Positions 8,240 to 14,911 of a DNA stretch of 20,413 nucleotides are shown one piece after another. Location of the stretch: contig NZ_JBHTMU010000054.1 of NCBI RefSeq assembly GCF_042679605.1, positions 1 through 20,413 on the forward strand, given 5' to 3'. The notes below the pieces were generated by a model. The model was given only the letters and a program-made list of their open reading frames with translations, searched no databases and was not told the DNA's origin. The stretch is from Litorisediminicola beolgyonensis (GTDB lineage: Bacteria > Pseudomonadota > Alphaproteobacteria > Rhodobacterales > Rhodobacteraceae). Within the stretch, counting starts at the first letter, position 1; every line of letters begins with the position of its first letter. The translations under genes were made by a program, and so were the position numbers.

Positions 8240-8276
8240 CTCACCTCGCTTGCCGCATGCGGGGCGGCCCTTGGGT

Positions 8277-8303
8277 TTCATCTGTCCGGAAATATCCCGG
8301 GGG
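8277..8303 (+). repeat. Dispersed intergenic motif, copy 2
   Basis: This near copy of the motif at 4208-4234 begins TTCATCTGTC and ends AATATCCCGGGGG. Relative to the gene that it follows (cobT, minus strand), it is inverted compared with copy 1 after recN (plus strand). It is therefore not a strand-specific terminator of the preceding gene. Its G-rich hairpin companion lies at 8326-8341. Confidence 0.65.
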
Positions 8304-8307
8304 TGAA

Positions 8308-8402
8308 TTGGACCTTTGGTCCAAGAGGGGGCTGGCCCCCTGCCGCCGCCGCAAGGCCCCTTGGGGCCGCAGCGGCAGGACATGCGCGGGCCAAAGGCCC
8401 GC
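8308..8402. repeat. Cluster of four hairpins between cobT and the aminopeptidase gene
   Basis: Four consecutive inverted repeats fill the 172-base gap. TTGGACC/GGTCCAA (8308-8314, 8318-8324) has a TTT loop. AGGGGG/CCCCCT (8326-8331, 8336-8341) has a CTGG loop. GGCCCC/GGGGCC (8355-8360, 8363-8368) is flanked by an outer TGCCGC/GCGGCA pairing (8341-8346, 8372-8377). GCGGGCC/GGCCCGC (8386-8392, 8396-8402) has an AAA loop and ends ten bases from the cobT stop. No T-run follows on either strand. Likely roles are mRNA end protection or factor-assisted termination of cobT. Confidence 0.6.
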
Positions 8403-8411
8403 ACCGCCGGA

Positions 8412-10286
8412 TCACGAGGCCCGCTTGATGCCCATCATCCGGGCACGGGCGCGGGGATCGCTGTCGAAGAGCGAGGCGAGCTGCTCGGTCATCGCACCGG
8501 CCAACTGCTCGACATCGGTGATGGTCACCGCGCGGTCGTAATAGCGGGTGACGTCATGACCGATGCCGATCGCCAGAAGCTCGACCTGCCGCTTGCGCTC
8601 GACCATCGCGATCACGTCGCGGAGGTGCTTTTCGAGGAAGTTCGCCGGGTTGACCGACAGCGTCGAGTCGTCGACCGGCGCGCCGTCCGAGATCACCATC
8701 AGGATCTTGCGCTGCTCGGGACGACCTGCGAGCCGCCGATGCGCCCATTCGAGCGCCTCGCCGTCGATGTTTTCCTTCAGGAGCCCCTCTTTCATCATCA
8801 GGCCGAGATTGGCGCGGGCCCGGCGCCAGGGCGCGTCGGCGCCCTTGTAGATGATGTGGCGAAGATCGTTCAGGCGGCCGGGCTGCTGCTCGCGGCCCTC
8901 GTTCAGCCATTTCTCGCGCGCCATCCCGCCTTTCCAGGCGCGGGTGGTGAAGCCCAGGATCTCGACCTTGACGTCGCAGCGCTCGAGCGTGCGGGCGAGG
9001 ACATCGGCGCAGATCGCCGCGATCGAGATCGGTCGGCCGCGCATCGAGCCGGAATTGTCGAGAAGGAGCGTCACCACGGTGTCTCGGAACTCCATGTCCT
9101 TCTCGACCTTGAAGCTCAGCGGCGTCGTGGGGTTCGCGACGACCCGGGCCAGCCGTCCGGCATCGAGGATGCCTTCCTCGCGGTCGAACTCCCAGCTGCG
9201 GTTCTGCTTGGCCTGGAGCCGCCGCTGCAGCTTGTTGGCGAGACGCGACACGGCACCCTTCAGGGGTTCGAGCTGCTGGTCGAGATAGGCGCGCAGCCGT
9301 TCGAGCTCGGCCGGATCGGCCAGCTCCTCGGCGCGGATCTCCTCGTCATGGGTGGTGTCGAAGACCTTGTAGTTCGGATCGGCATCCGAGACCGGGGGCG
9401 GGGCGGGCGGCTCCTGAGAGGCTTCGCCCTCGGGCATCTCGACCTCGTCGCCCAGCTCCTGCTCGGCGGCGTCGTCCATCGAAACCTGCGCCTGGCTCGG
9501 GTCCTGGGTCTGCTCCTGGCTCTGGTCGGGCGAGGCGTCGGCCTCTTCGCCCTCGTCCTCGTCGCCGGTGGAATCGGGCTCTTCCTGCTCGTCGGCGCCG
9601 TCCTCGGCCTGGTCCTCCGCCTCGTCATCGAGCGCGTCGGGGTCGTCACCCAGCTGGTCGCCATAGCCGAGATCGGTGATCACCTGGCGGGTGAAGCGGG
9701 CGAACTCGGCCTGGTCGCCGATCTTCCCGGCGATATCCTCGAGCGTCGTTCCCGCCTCTTTCTCGATATGGGGCCGCCAGAGCTCCATCACGTTCTTCGC
9801 ATCGGCCGGAAGCTCGCGCCCGGTGGCCAGGTGACGCACGAGATACCCGGCGGCGGTGGCGAGCGGCACGTCGGAGGCCTCGCGCACCTCGCCATAGCCC
9901 TTGCGGGCGGCGTCATGGGCGATCTTGGCGTCGATATTGCCCGCGGTGCCGGGCATGTCGCGGGCGCCGACGGCCTCGCAGCGCGCGGTCTCCATCGCCT
10001 CGTAGATCTCGCGCGCCATCTCGCCCGAGGGCTGGTAGCGGGCGTGGGTCTGGCCGTTGTGGTAGCGGCGGTTCATCGCCAGCGCGTCGGCGGTGCCGCG
10101 CGCCAGCATGACCTCGTCGCGGGTCATCCGCCGCGACACCTGCGGCAGGCGCATGCTCTCGCCGGAGAGGCCCGAGGGATCGACCGAGTAGCTGACCTGC
10201 AGATCGCGGTCATGCGCCATGGTCTTGGTCGCTTCGGCAAGCGCCTTCTTGAACGGGTCGGCGGGGTTGTCGGAACGCTGTGACAT
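8412..10286 (-). CDS. cobT: Cobaltochelatase subunit CobT
   Basis: CobT is the VWA-domain subunit of the aerobic, ATP-dependent cobaltochelatase (CobN-CobS-CobT), which inserts cobalt into hydrogenobyrinate a,c-diamide in cobalamin synthesis. The 624 residues comprise an N-terminal CobT domain (about 1-210), a very acidic Asp/Glu/Gln linker (214-300), and a C-terminal von Willebrand A domain. The metal-ion-dependent adhesion site is DNSGS (D410, S412, S414), followed by ISDGAPVDD (532-540). The start at 10286 gives MSQRSDNPADPFKKAL, the usual CobT N-terminus; the frame is open twelve codons further but those are unlikely to be used. The AAA+ partner gene cobS, often adjacent in alphaproteobacteria, is not directly upstream here. 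Confidence 0.96.
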   Translation of the reverse strand: MSQRSDNPADPFKKALAEATKTMAHDRDLQVSYSVDPSGLSGESMRLPQVSRRMTRDEVMLARGTADALAMNRRYHNGQTHARYQPSGEMAREIYEAMETARCEAVGARDMPGTAGNIDAKIAHDAARKGYGEVREASDVPLATAAGYLVRHLATGRELPADAKNVMELWRPHIEKEAGTTLEDIAGKIGDQAEFARFTRQVITDLGYGDQLGDDPDALDDEAEDQAEDGADEQEEPDSTGDEDEGEEADASPDQSQEQTQDPSQAQVSMDDAAEQELGDEVEMPEGEASQEPPAPPPVSDADPNYKVFDTTHDEEIRAEELADPAELERLRAYLDQQLEPLKGAVSRLANKLQRRLQAKQNRSWEFDREEGILDAGRLARVVANPTTPLSFKVEKDMEFRDTVVTLLLDNSGSMRGRPISIAAICADVLARTLERCDVKVEILGFTTRAWKGGMAREKWLNEGREQQPGRLNDLRHIIYKGADAPWRRARANLGLMMKEGLLKENIDGEALEWAHRRLAGRPEQRKILMVISDGAPVDDSTLSVNPANFLEKHLRDVIAMVERKRQVELLAIGIGHDVTRYYDRAVTITDVEQLAGAMTEQLASLFDSDPRARARMMGIKRAS

Positions 10287-10390
10287 GGCTCCGGTTGTCC
10301 TCTCTGGCCCGGGGATTGGCAAGAGGTCAAACCGTCGCCGCAGGCACCGAGTTCCACGACGCCCGGGCTTTCAGCACCGTGCGGGCGGGC

Positions 10391-10786
10391 TCAGGACAAG
10401 AGAAGGCCCGTGCAGCCCGCGCGCAGCCGGTCGGCATGGACCCGCGCGAGCCTGCGCCGCTCGGGGTCGAGGTGGAAGGCGGCAAGCTGCAAAAGATGCG
10501 CCTGGTGGGCCTTGGCGCGCAGGCGATGGTCCAGAAGGAGGGGCCCGGGAACGGCATGGGGCAGGGCGTCGAGCACGTCGTCGAAGGCAAGGCCCTGCGC
10601 TTCGGTCCCGGCGTCATGGGTGCCGTCGAGCCAGCCATGTTCGAGATGCGCGCGCAGCCGTCCGGCGCAATCGGCGAAGATATAGGCCTGCCGGTCGGCC
10701 CGGGTGTCGGGCCCGTCGGCCACTGCTGCACAGGGACCGGCCAAGAGGGCCAGCACAGCGAGGGATGTTTTCAGAACGCCCGTCAT
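10391..10786 (-). CDS. Small exported protein of unknown function upstream of cobT
   Basis: I do not recognise this 131-residue protein. It starts with a clear signal peptide: MTGVLKTSLAVLALLAGPCAAVADG, with likely cleavage after AVA near residue 23, so the product is probably periplasmic. The mature part is helical in composition, His/Leu/Arg-rich at the end, with two cysteines (C40, C125) that could form a disulfide. I chose the start at 10786 because it opens exactly at the signal peptide; the frame continues upstream to 11467 but only as antisense of the phosphoesterase gene. It lies 104 bases upstream of cobT on the same strand and is divergent from the phosphoesterase gene. A role in cobalt or corrin handling would be guesswork. 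Confidence 0.75.
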   Translation of the reverse strand: MTGVLKTSLAVLALLAGPCAAVADGPDTRADRQAYIFADCAGRLRAHLEHGWLDGTHDAGTEAQGLAFDDVLDALPHAVPGPLLLDHRLRAKAHQAHLLQLAAFHLDPERRRLARVHADRLRAGCTGLLLS

Positions 10787-10924
10787 ATGCACATGTTTGC
10801 ACGCATCGCGCACAAAAATAGGGCGGTTTGAAAACTTTTCTGGAAGGCGTTGCCGCGATCCCTCTCTCCGCGCGGCGGGTGATTGCCGCTTTGCATTCGC
10901 CTGCGTTCCCGCTACGCAGCGGGT
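10787..10924. promoter_or_regulatory. Divergent promoter region with two mutually exclusive hairpins before the phosphoesterase gene
   Basis: This 138-base region separates two diverging genes. A weak plus-strand pair TTGCAC (10797-10802) and TAGGGC (10819-10824) has a 16-base spacer. Next to the ATG at 10925, CCCGCT (10908-10913) pairs with AGCGGG (10918-10923). CTGCGT (10901-10906) could instead pair with ACGCAG (10914-10919). The two stems share bases, so only one can form at a time. Hardly any Shine-Dalgarno sequence is visible besides the GCGGG that lies inside the first stem. The AT-rich part (10811-10840) is the likely promoter core. Confidence 0.4.
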
Positions 10925-11737
10925 ATGAAGATCCTCTTTCTCGGCGATGTGATGGGGCGGGCCGGCCGCAGCGCGATCCGCGACACGCTTCCGCGCCTCA
11001 AGCAGGAGTGGAAGCTCGATTTCGTCATCGTCAACGGCGAGAACGCGTCGAACGGGGCGGGGCTGACGCCGGACCACGCCAAGCTTCTCTTCGAGGCCGG
11101 GGCCGATTGCGTGACATTGGGCGACCATGCCTTCGACCAGAAGGAGATGCTTGGCCATATCGACAGCGACAGCCGCATCCTGCGGCCGCTGAACTACGCC
11201 AAGGGAGCGCCCGGGCGCGGTCACCGGCTCTTCCAGGACGGGCGAGGGCGCAAGGTGCTGGTGGCGCAGGTGCTGGGGCAGGTCTTCATGAAGCGGCCCT
11301 TCGACGATCCGTTCTCGGCGATGGAGACGGTGCTCAAGGCGCACCCGCTGGGCGGGCAGGCGCAGGCCATCGTGGTCGACATGCATTGCGAGGCGACCTC
11401 GGAGAAGATGGCGATGGGCCATTTCTGCGACGGCCGCGCCAGCCTCGTCGTCGGCACGCATACCCATGTTCCGACGGCGGATGCGCAGATCCTCAAGGGC
11501 GGCACCGCTTTTCTCAGCGATGCGGGGATGTGCGGCGATTACGATTCGGTCATCGGCATGGACAAGGTCGAGCCGATGCGCCGCTTCATCACCGGGATGC
11601 CCAAGGCCCGGTTCCAGCCCGCGCTCGACGAGGCGACGCTCTGCGGCGTCTATGTCGAGACCGACGACCGCACCGGGCGCGCCACACGGATCGAGATGGT
11701 GCGCCAGGGCGGACGGCTGGCGCAGGCCGGGCCCTGA
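10925..11737 (+). CDS. YmdB-type metallophosphoesterase (TIGR00282 family)
   Basis: This 270-residue cytosolic metallophosphoesterase belongs to the family of Bacillus YmdB and Deinococcus DR1281, described as a phosphodiesterase acting on 2',3'-cyclic nucleotides. Metal-site residues are visible: D8 in FLGDVMG, E39 and N40 in VNGENASNGAG, H68 in LGDHAFD, H154 in DMHCEATSE, and H179 and H181 in GTHTHVPTAD. Position 67 is Asp where the Bacillus protein has Asn, as I recall. ATG 10925 gives the family N-terminus MKILFLGDVMGR; an earlier TTG at 10883 would add 14 unlike residues. It is divergent from the small exported protein gene and followed by the permease gene. The exact substrate in this organism is inferred from the family only. 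Confidence 0.93.
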   Translation: MKILFLGDVMGRAGRSAIRDTLPRLKQEWKLDFVIVNGENASNGAGLTPDHAKLLFEAGADCVTLGDHAFDQKEMLGHIDSDSRILRPLNYAKGAPGRGHRLFQDGRGRKVLVAQVLGQVFMKRPFDDPFSAMETVLKAHPLGGQAQAIVVDMHCEATSEKMAMGHFCDGRASLVVGTHTHVPTADAQILKGGTAFLSDAGMCGDYDSVIGMDKVEPMRRFITGMPKARFQPALDEATLCGVYVETDDRTGRATRIEMVRQGGRLAQAGP

Positions 11738-11743
11738 TCCGAA

Positions 11744-11759
11744 CGGGGCCGACGCCCCG
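11744..11759 (+). repeat. Hairpin just after the phosphoesterase stop codon
   Basis: CGGGGC (11744-11749) pairs perfectly with GCCCCG (11754-11759) around CGAC, six bases after the stop. There is no T-run. It may be a weak terminator or an mRNA-stabilising end. Confidence 0.45.
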
Positions 11760-11772
11760 CCACCTGTCGCGC

Positions 11773-11801
11773 TTGTCAGCCTTGGGCGCAGCCGACACTA
11801 T
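11773..11801 (+). promoter_or_regulatory. Candidate promoter for the SLC13-type permease gene
   Basis: TTGTCA (11773-11778) matches the -35 consensus at five of six bases. It is followed at 17 bases by CACTAT (11796-11801), a modest -10. The permease ATG is at 11833, giving a short leader of about 25 bases that contains GGAG (11825-11828). Confidence 0.4.
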
Positions 11802-11832
11802 GCCCTGATTGCCAGCGGAATCACGGAGCGAC

Positions 11833-13617
11833 ATGGACGTTTTGCAAATCGGCGCAGACGCGCAGGCCTATGTCACGCTCGGCGTGATCGGCGTGATGTT
11901 CGCGCTTTTCATCAGCGAGCTCTACCCGACCGAGGTTGTGGCCATCGGCGGTGTCGCGGTGCTCTTGGGCCTCGGCCTTCTGCCCTATGACGCCGCGCTC
12001 GACGTGCTGGCCAACCCCGCGCCCTGGACCATCGCGGCGATGTTCCTGGTGATGGGGGCGCTGGTGAGGACCGGGGCCTTGGCCTCGGTGACCACCTATG
12101 CGCAGGCCGAGGCGCAGAAGCGCCCGCGCGTCGCGATGGCGGGCATCATGGCGCTGGTGGTGGTCGCCTCGGCCTTCATGAACAACACTCCGGTCGTGGT
12201 GGTGATGCTGCCGATCTTCGTGCAGCTCTCCAAGGTGATCGGCGTGTCGCCCTCCAAGCTGTTGATCCCGCTCAGCTATGCCGCGATCCTCGGCGGCACG
12301 CTGACGCTGATCGGCACCTCGACGAACCTGCTGGTCGACGGGGTCGCCCGCTCGCGCGGGCTCGAGCCCTTCACCATCTTCGAGGTCACGCCTCTGGCCA
12401 TCGTGCTGGTGATCTGGGGCATGCTCTACCTGCGGCTCGTGGGGCGCTGGTTGCTGCCCGAGCGGACCAGCATGGCCGGGATGCTGTCGGACCGGAGCCG
12501 GATGAAGTTCTTCACCGAGGCGGTGATCCCGCCCGACTCGGACCTTATCGGGCGCGAGGTGCTGGGGGTGCAGCTCTTCAAGCGCGAGGGCGTGCGGCTC
12601 GTCGACGTGGTCCGCGGCGACCTGTCGCTCCGGCGCAATCTCGAGGCCGTCGAGCTGCAGGTGGGCGACCGCGTGGTGCTCCGGACGCAGATGACCGAGC
12701 TTCTGGGACTGCAGAGGAACAAGTCGCTGCGGCGCGTCGATCAGGTCTCCTCGGTCGAGACCACGACCGTCGAGGTGCTGATCACGCCGGGCTGCAAGAT
12801 GGTGGGCCGGTCGCTCGGCGCGCTGCGGCTCCGCCGCCGGTTCGGCGTCTATCCGCTGGCGGTGCATCGCCGGAACCAGAATATCGGCCGCCAGCTCGAC
12901 GATCTCGTCGTGCGCGTGGGCGATACGCTGCTTCTCGAAGGCGCGCCTGCCGATATCAAGCGGCTGGCCGACGAGATGGACCTCGTCGATGTCTCGCAGC
13001 CGACCGCACGCGCCTATCGCCGCGGCCATGCGCCGATCGCGCTCAGCGCGCTCGCGGGCATCGTGATCCTGTCGGCCCTGGGCGTCGCGCCCATCCTCGC
13101 GCTCTCGGTCATCGCCGTCGCGGTGGTCCTCTTGACGCGCTGCGTCGACAGCGACGAGGCGTTCTCCTTCATCGAAGGCCAGCTTCTGGCGCTGATCTTC
13201 GCGATGCTCGCCATCGGCGCGGCGCTGGAAAGCTCGGGCGCGGTCGAGCTGATCGTGAACGCGCTGGCGCCGATCGTGTCGCAGCTTCACGGGGTGTTCA
13301 TCGTCTGGGCGATCTTCCTGATGACCTCGATCCTGACTGAGATGGTGTCGAACAACGCGGTCGCGGTGGTGATCACGCCCATCGCCATCAGCCTCGCGCA
13401 GGCCCTGGGGATCGACCCGAGGCCGCTCGTGGTCGCGGTCATGGTGGCGGCGTCCTGCAGCTTCGCGACGCCCATCGGCTACCAGACCAACACGCTGGTC
13501 TATGGTCCGGGCGGCTACAGTTTCCTCGATTTCTGCAAGGTGGGCATCCCGCTCAACCTGTCGGTCGGCGTGCTCTCGGCGCTCCTGATCCCGCTGATCT
13601 GGCCACTTCAGCCGTAG
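11833..13617 (+). CDS. SLC13-family permease with two RCK_C domains
   Basis: This 594-residue inner-membrane transporter belongs to the divalent anion/sodium symporter (SLC13-like) superfamily. It has two membrane halves (about 10-205 and 400-594) flanking two soluble TrkA-C/RCK_C domains (about 222-292 and 310-385). The repeated substrate and cation motifs are visible in each half: MNNTPVVVVMLPI with GTSTNLLV in the first, and VSNNAVAVVITPI with GYQTNTLVY in the second. This architecture is common in bacterial permeases often labelled sulfate, citrate or sodium transporters; the substrate cannot be read from sequence. I place the start at ATG 11833 after ACGGAG, rather than TTG 11809. Its last 10 bases overlap the 3' end of the converging amidotransferase gene. 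Confidence 0.94.
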   Translation: MDVLQIGADAQAYVTLGVIGVMFALFISELYPTEVVAIGGVAVLLGLGLLPYDAALDVLANPAPWTIAAMFLVMGALVRTGALASVTTYAQAEAQKRPRVAMAGIMALVVVASAFMNNTPVVVVMLPIFVQLSKVIGVSPSKLLIPLSYAAILGGTLTLIGTSTNLLVDGVARSRGLEPFTIFEVTPLAIVLVIWGMLYLRLVGRWLLPERTSMAGMLSDRSRMKFFTEAVIPPDSDLIGREVLGVQLFKREGVRLVDVVRGDLSLRRNLEAVELQVGDRVVLRTQMTELLGLQRNKSLRRVDQVSSVETTTVEVLITPGCKMVGRSLGALRLRRRFGVYPLAVHRRNQNIGRQLDDLVVRVGDTLLLEGAPADIKRLADEMDLVDVSQPTARAYRRGHAPIALSALAGIVILSALGVAPILALSVIAVAVVLLTRCVDSDEAFSFIEGQLLALIFAMLAIGAALESSGAVELIVNALAPIVSQLHGVFIVWAIFLMTSILTEMVSNNAVAVVITPIAISLAQALGIDPRPLVVAVMVAASCSFATPIGYQTNTLVYGPGGYSFLDFCKVGIPLNLSVGVLSALLIPLIWPLQP

Positions 13618-14342
13618 CGACGGGCGAAGGCCTCGAGGATCTTGCGCGGCTCGGTGACGGGCGCGTTGAGGCAGACATCGGCCAGCGCATCGGCCTCTTC
13701 CGGCGCGAAATAGCCGTAGCTTTTGTAGATCTGGACGCGCTGGGCGAAGTCCTGCGGGGCCGCCTCGGGGTGGAACTGGGTGGCGTAGACGTTCTGGCCG
13801 TAGCGGATCATCTGGAACGGGCAGGGGTCTGAGCGGACGAGGTGAACCGCCCCCTCGGGCAGGTGCTGGACGGCCTCCTTGTGGCCGGTGAAGGCGGCGA
13901 AGCCGTCGGCGAGGCCTTCGAGAAGCGGATCGACGCGGCCCGCGTCGGTGAGCGCGCAGGGCACGGCGCTGACCGCTTCGCCGTAGCGCTCCTTCGAGAC
14001 CTCGGCGCCCAGGTGATGGGCGAGGATGCCGATGCCGTAGCAGCAGCCCATGAAGGGCAGATCGCCCTCGGTGATCGCGGGCATGAGCGACAGGCAGGCC
14101 GCTTCGATGCGCGCCGAGAGCGGTGACTTTGTCTCGGGCGGATCGCTGACGCAGCCCGGGCCGCCGCCGACGATGGTGCCCGCGTAATCGGCCGGGTCGA
14201 GCCCGTCGGGCAGGTTTTCGCGGTCGAGGCGAATGCGGTGGACGCGCGCCTCGTCGAGACCGGTCGCGGCCAGGATCGACGCGTGTTCGGCGTCGGAGGC
14301 ATCGGTCTCGGGGCGGAGCTGGAGCAGCAGGAAACGGGCCAT
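13608..14342 (-). CDS. Class I glutamine amidotransferase-like protein
   Basis: This 244-residue soluble protein has the class I glutamine amidotransferase fold, similar to the stand-alone GuaA-type domain family. The nucleophile is C101 in the elbow GCCYG (99-103). The histidine-glutamate pair is H191 and E193 in FHPEA, so the full triad is present. It has no synthetase partner domain, so it may hydrolyse glutamine or gamma-glutamyl compounds for an unknown acceptor. The N-terminus MARFLLLQLRPE looks natural, with only a weak ribosome-binding site upstream. The gene converges with the permease gene and diverges from the GTA cluster. It is not part of the known GTA gene set, and its precise reaction is unknown. 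Confidence 0.92.
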   Translation of the reverse strand: MARFLLLQLRPETDASDAEHASILAATGLDEARVHRIRLDRENLPDGLDPADYAGTIVGGGPGCVSDPPETKSPLSARIEAACLSLMPAITEGDLPFMGCCYGIGILAHHLGAEVSKERYGEAVSAVPCALTDAGRVDPLLEGLADGFAAFTGHKEAVQHLPEGAVHLVRSDPCPFQMIRYGQNVYATQFHPEAAPQDFAQRVQIYKSYGYFAPEEADALADVCLNAPVTEPRKILEAFARRYG

Positions 14343-14551
14343 CCCACAGGCTTAGCGCGCGCCGCGGCGCGGCGCTAGGGGGTGCTGTGCGGTCACCTTA
14401 AGAGCGGGTGCCAGCGTTCGGTCGAGAAACGATTTTTGCGTGTTGCGCCTGTAGAAGGGGCAGGCGTCGAGAAGACGGGACGGGCGGTCGGATCGGGAAG
14501 GACCGCACGCAGGGGCATCGGCGAGCCTCCTCAGAGAAGGACCAAGGACCG
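14343..14551. promoter_or_regulatory. Upstream region of the GTA cluster
   Basis: This 209-base divergent region must hold the GTA promoter. In R. capsulatus, GTA expression is switched on in a small subpopulation by GafA under CtrA and quorum-sensing control. The region contains a long near-perfect palindrome at 14353-14377: TAGCGC and GCGCTA arms around the self-complementary GCGCCGCGGCGC. It also has an AT-richer stretch at 14431-14455 containing ATTTTTGCGTGTTGC and TGTAGA, a possible -10. I cannot point to confident -35/-10 boxes. An AGAAGGA...AAGGA purine stretch before ATG 14552 provides the ribosome-binding site of g1. Confidence 0.4.
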
Positions 14552-14911
14552 ATGACCGAAGAGACTGAAGACGACCAGGTGACGCCCGAACTGGGCGAGT
14601 TGACCGAGTTATGCCGCGACCTTGTGACCGTGCTCGGCAGCCTGCGCACGCAATTGCGCGAGGCGGTGGCGACCGGTCTCTACCGGCTCGAGGGGATCGA
14701 GCAGGCGCGCGGCACCGACAAGCTTCTGAGCGATGCGCGCCACTGGCTGAAGCTGGCGGGCGAGGCGCAGAAGCAGCTTCTGGAGATCGAGAAACGGAAG
14801 GCGGGAATTAGCGATGGATACGCCCTCGACCTGGAGGCGGCCGGAGAAGAGATCCGTTGCCGCCTCGATCGCCTGCGCGGATGCTGCGGAGCTGGAGAAA
14901 GCGCTGGATGA
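14552..14911 (+). CDS. GTA small terminase-like protein (g1)
   Basis: This is the first gene of the GTA head cluster, corresponding to R. capsulatus orfg1, shown in that organism to act as a small terminase that works with the large terminase in packaging. The 119-residue product is acidic at the start (MTEETEDDQVTPEL). It then runs through mainly helical, coiled-coil-like segments (about 15-105) ending DLEAAGEEIRCRLDRLR. ATG 14552 follows AAGGA purine boxes; the frame is open back to 14408 but the extra residues look like translated leader. Its last 98 bases overlap the annotated start of the large terminase gene in another frame. Identification relies mostly on position and size. Confidence 0.82.
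   Translation: MTEETEDDQVTPELGELTELCRDLVTVLGSLRTQLREAVATGLYRLEGIEQARGTDKLLSDARHWLKLAGEAQKQLLEIEKRKAGISDGYALDLEAAGEEIRCRLDRLRGCCGAGESAG

Noticed and set aside
6404..8428. 674-codon plus-strand frame opposite the aminopeptidase gene
   Set aside because: It is antisense to a protein with all five metal ligands and is composed of Arg/Asp/Gly/Pro-rich shadow sequence.
8316..10283. 655-codon plus-strand frame opposite cobT
   Set aside because: It mirrors the codon periodicity of cobT, starts inside intergenic hairpins and shows no recognisable motif.
13842..14126. 94-codon plus-strand frame opposite the amidotransferase gene
   Set aside because: It is a shadow of a gene with an intact Cys-His-Glu triad and has no independent support.
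14408..14551. Upstream extension of g1 from 14408
   Set aside because: The 48 extra residues (Cys/Arg/Gly-rich) look like translated promoter region, and purine-rich ribosome-binding sequence precedes ATG 14552.
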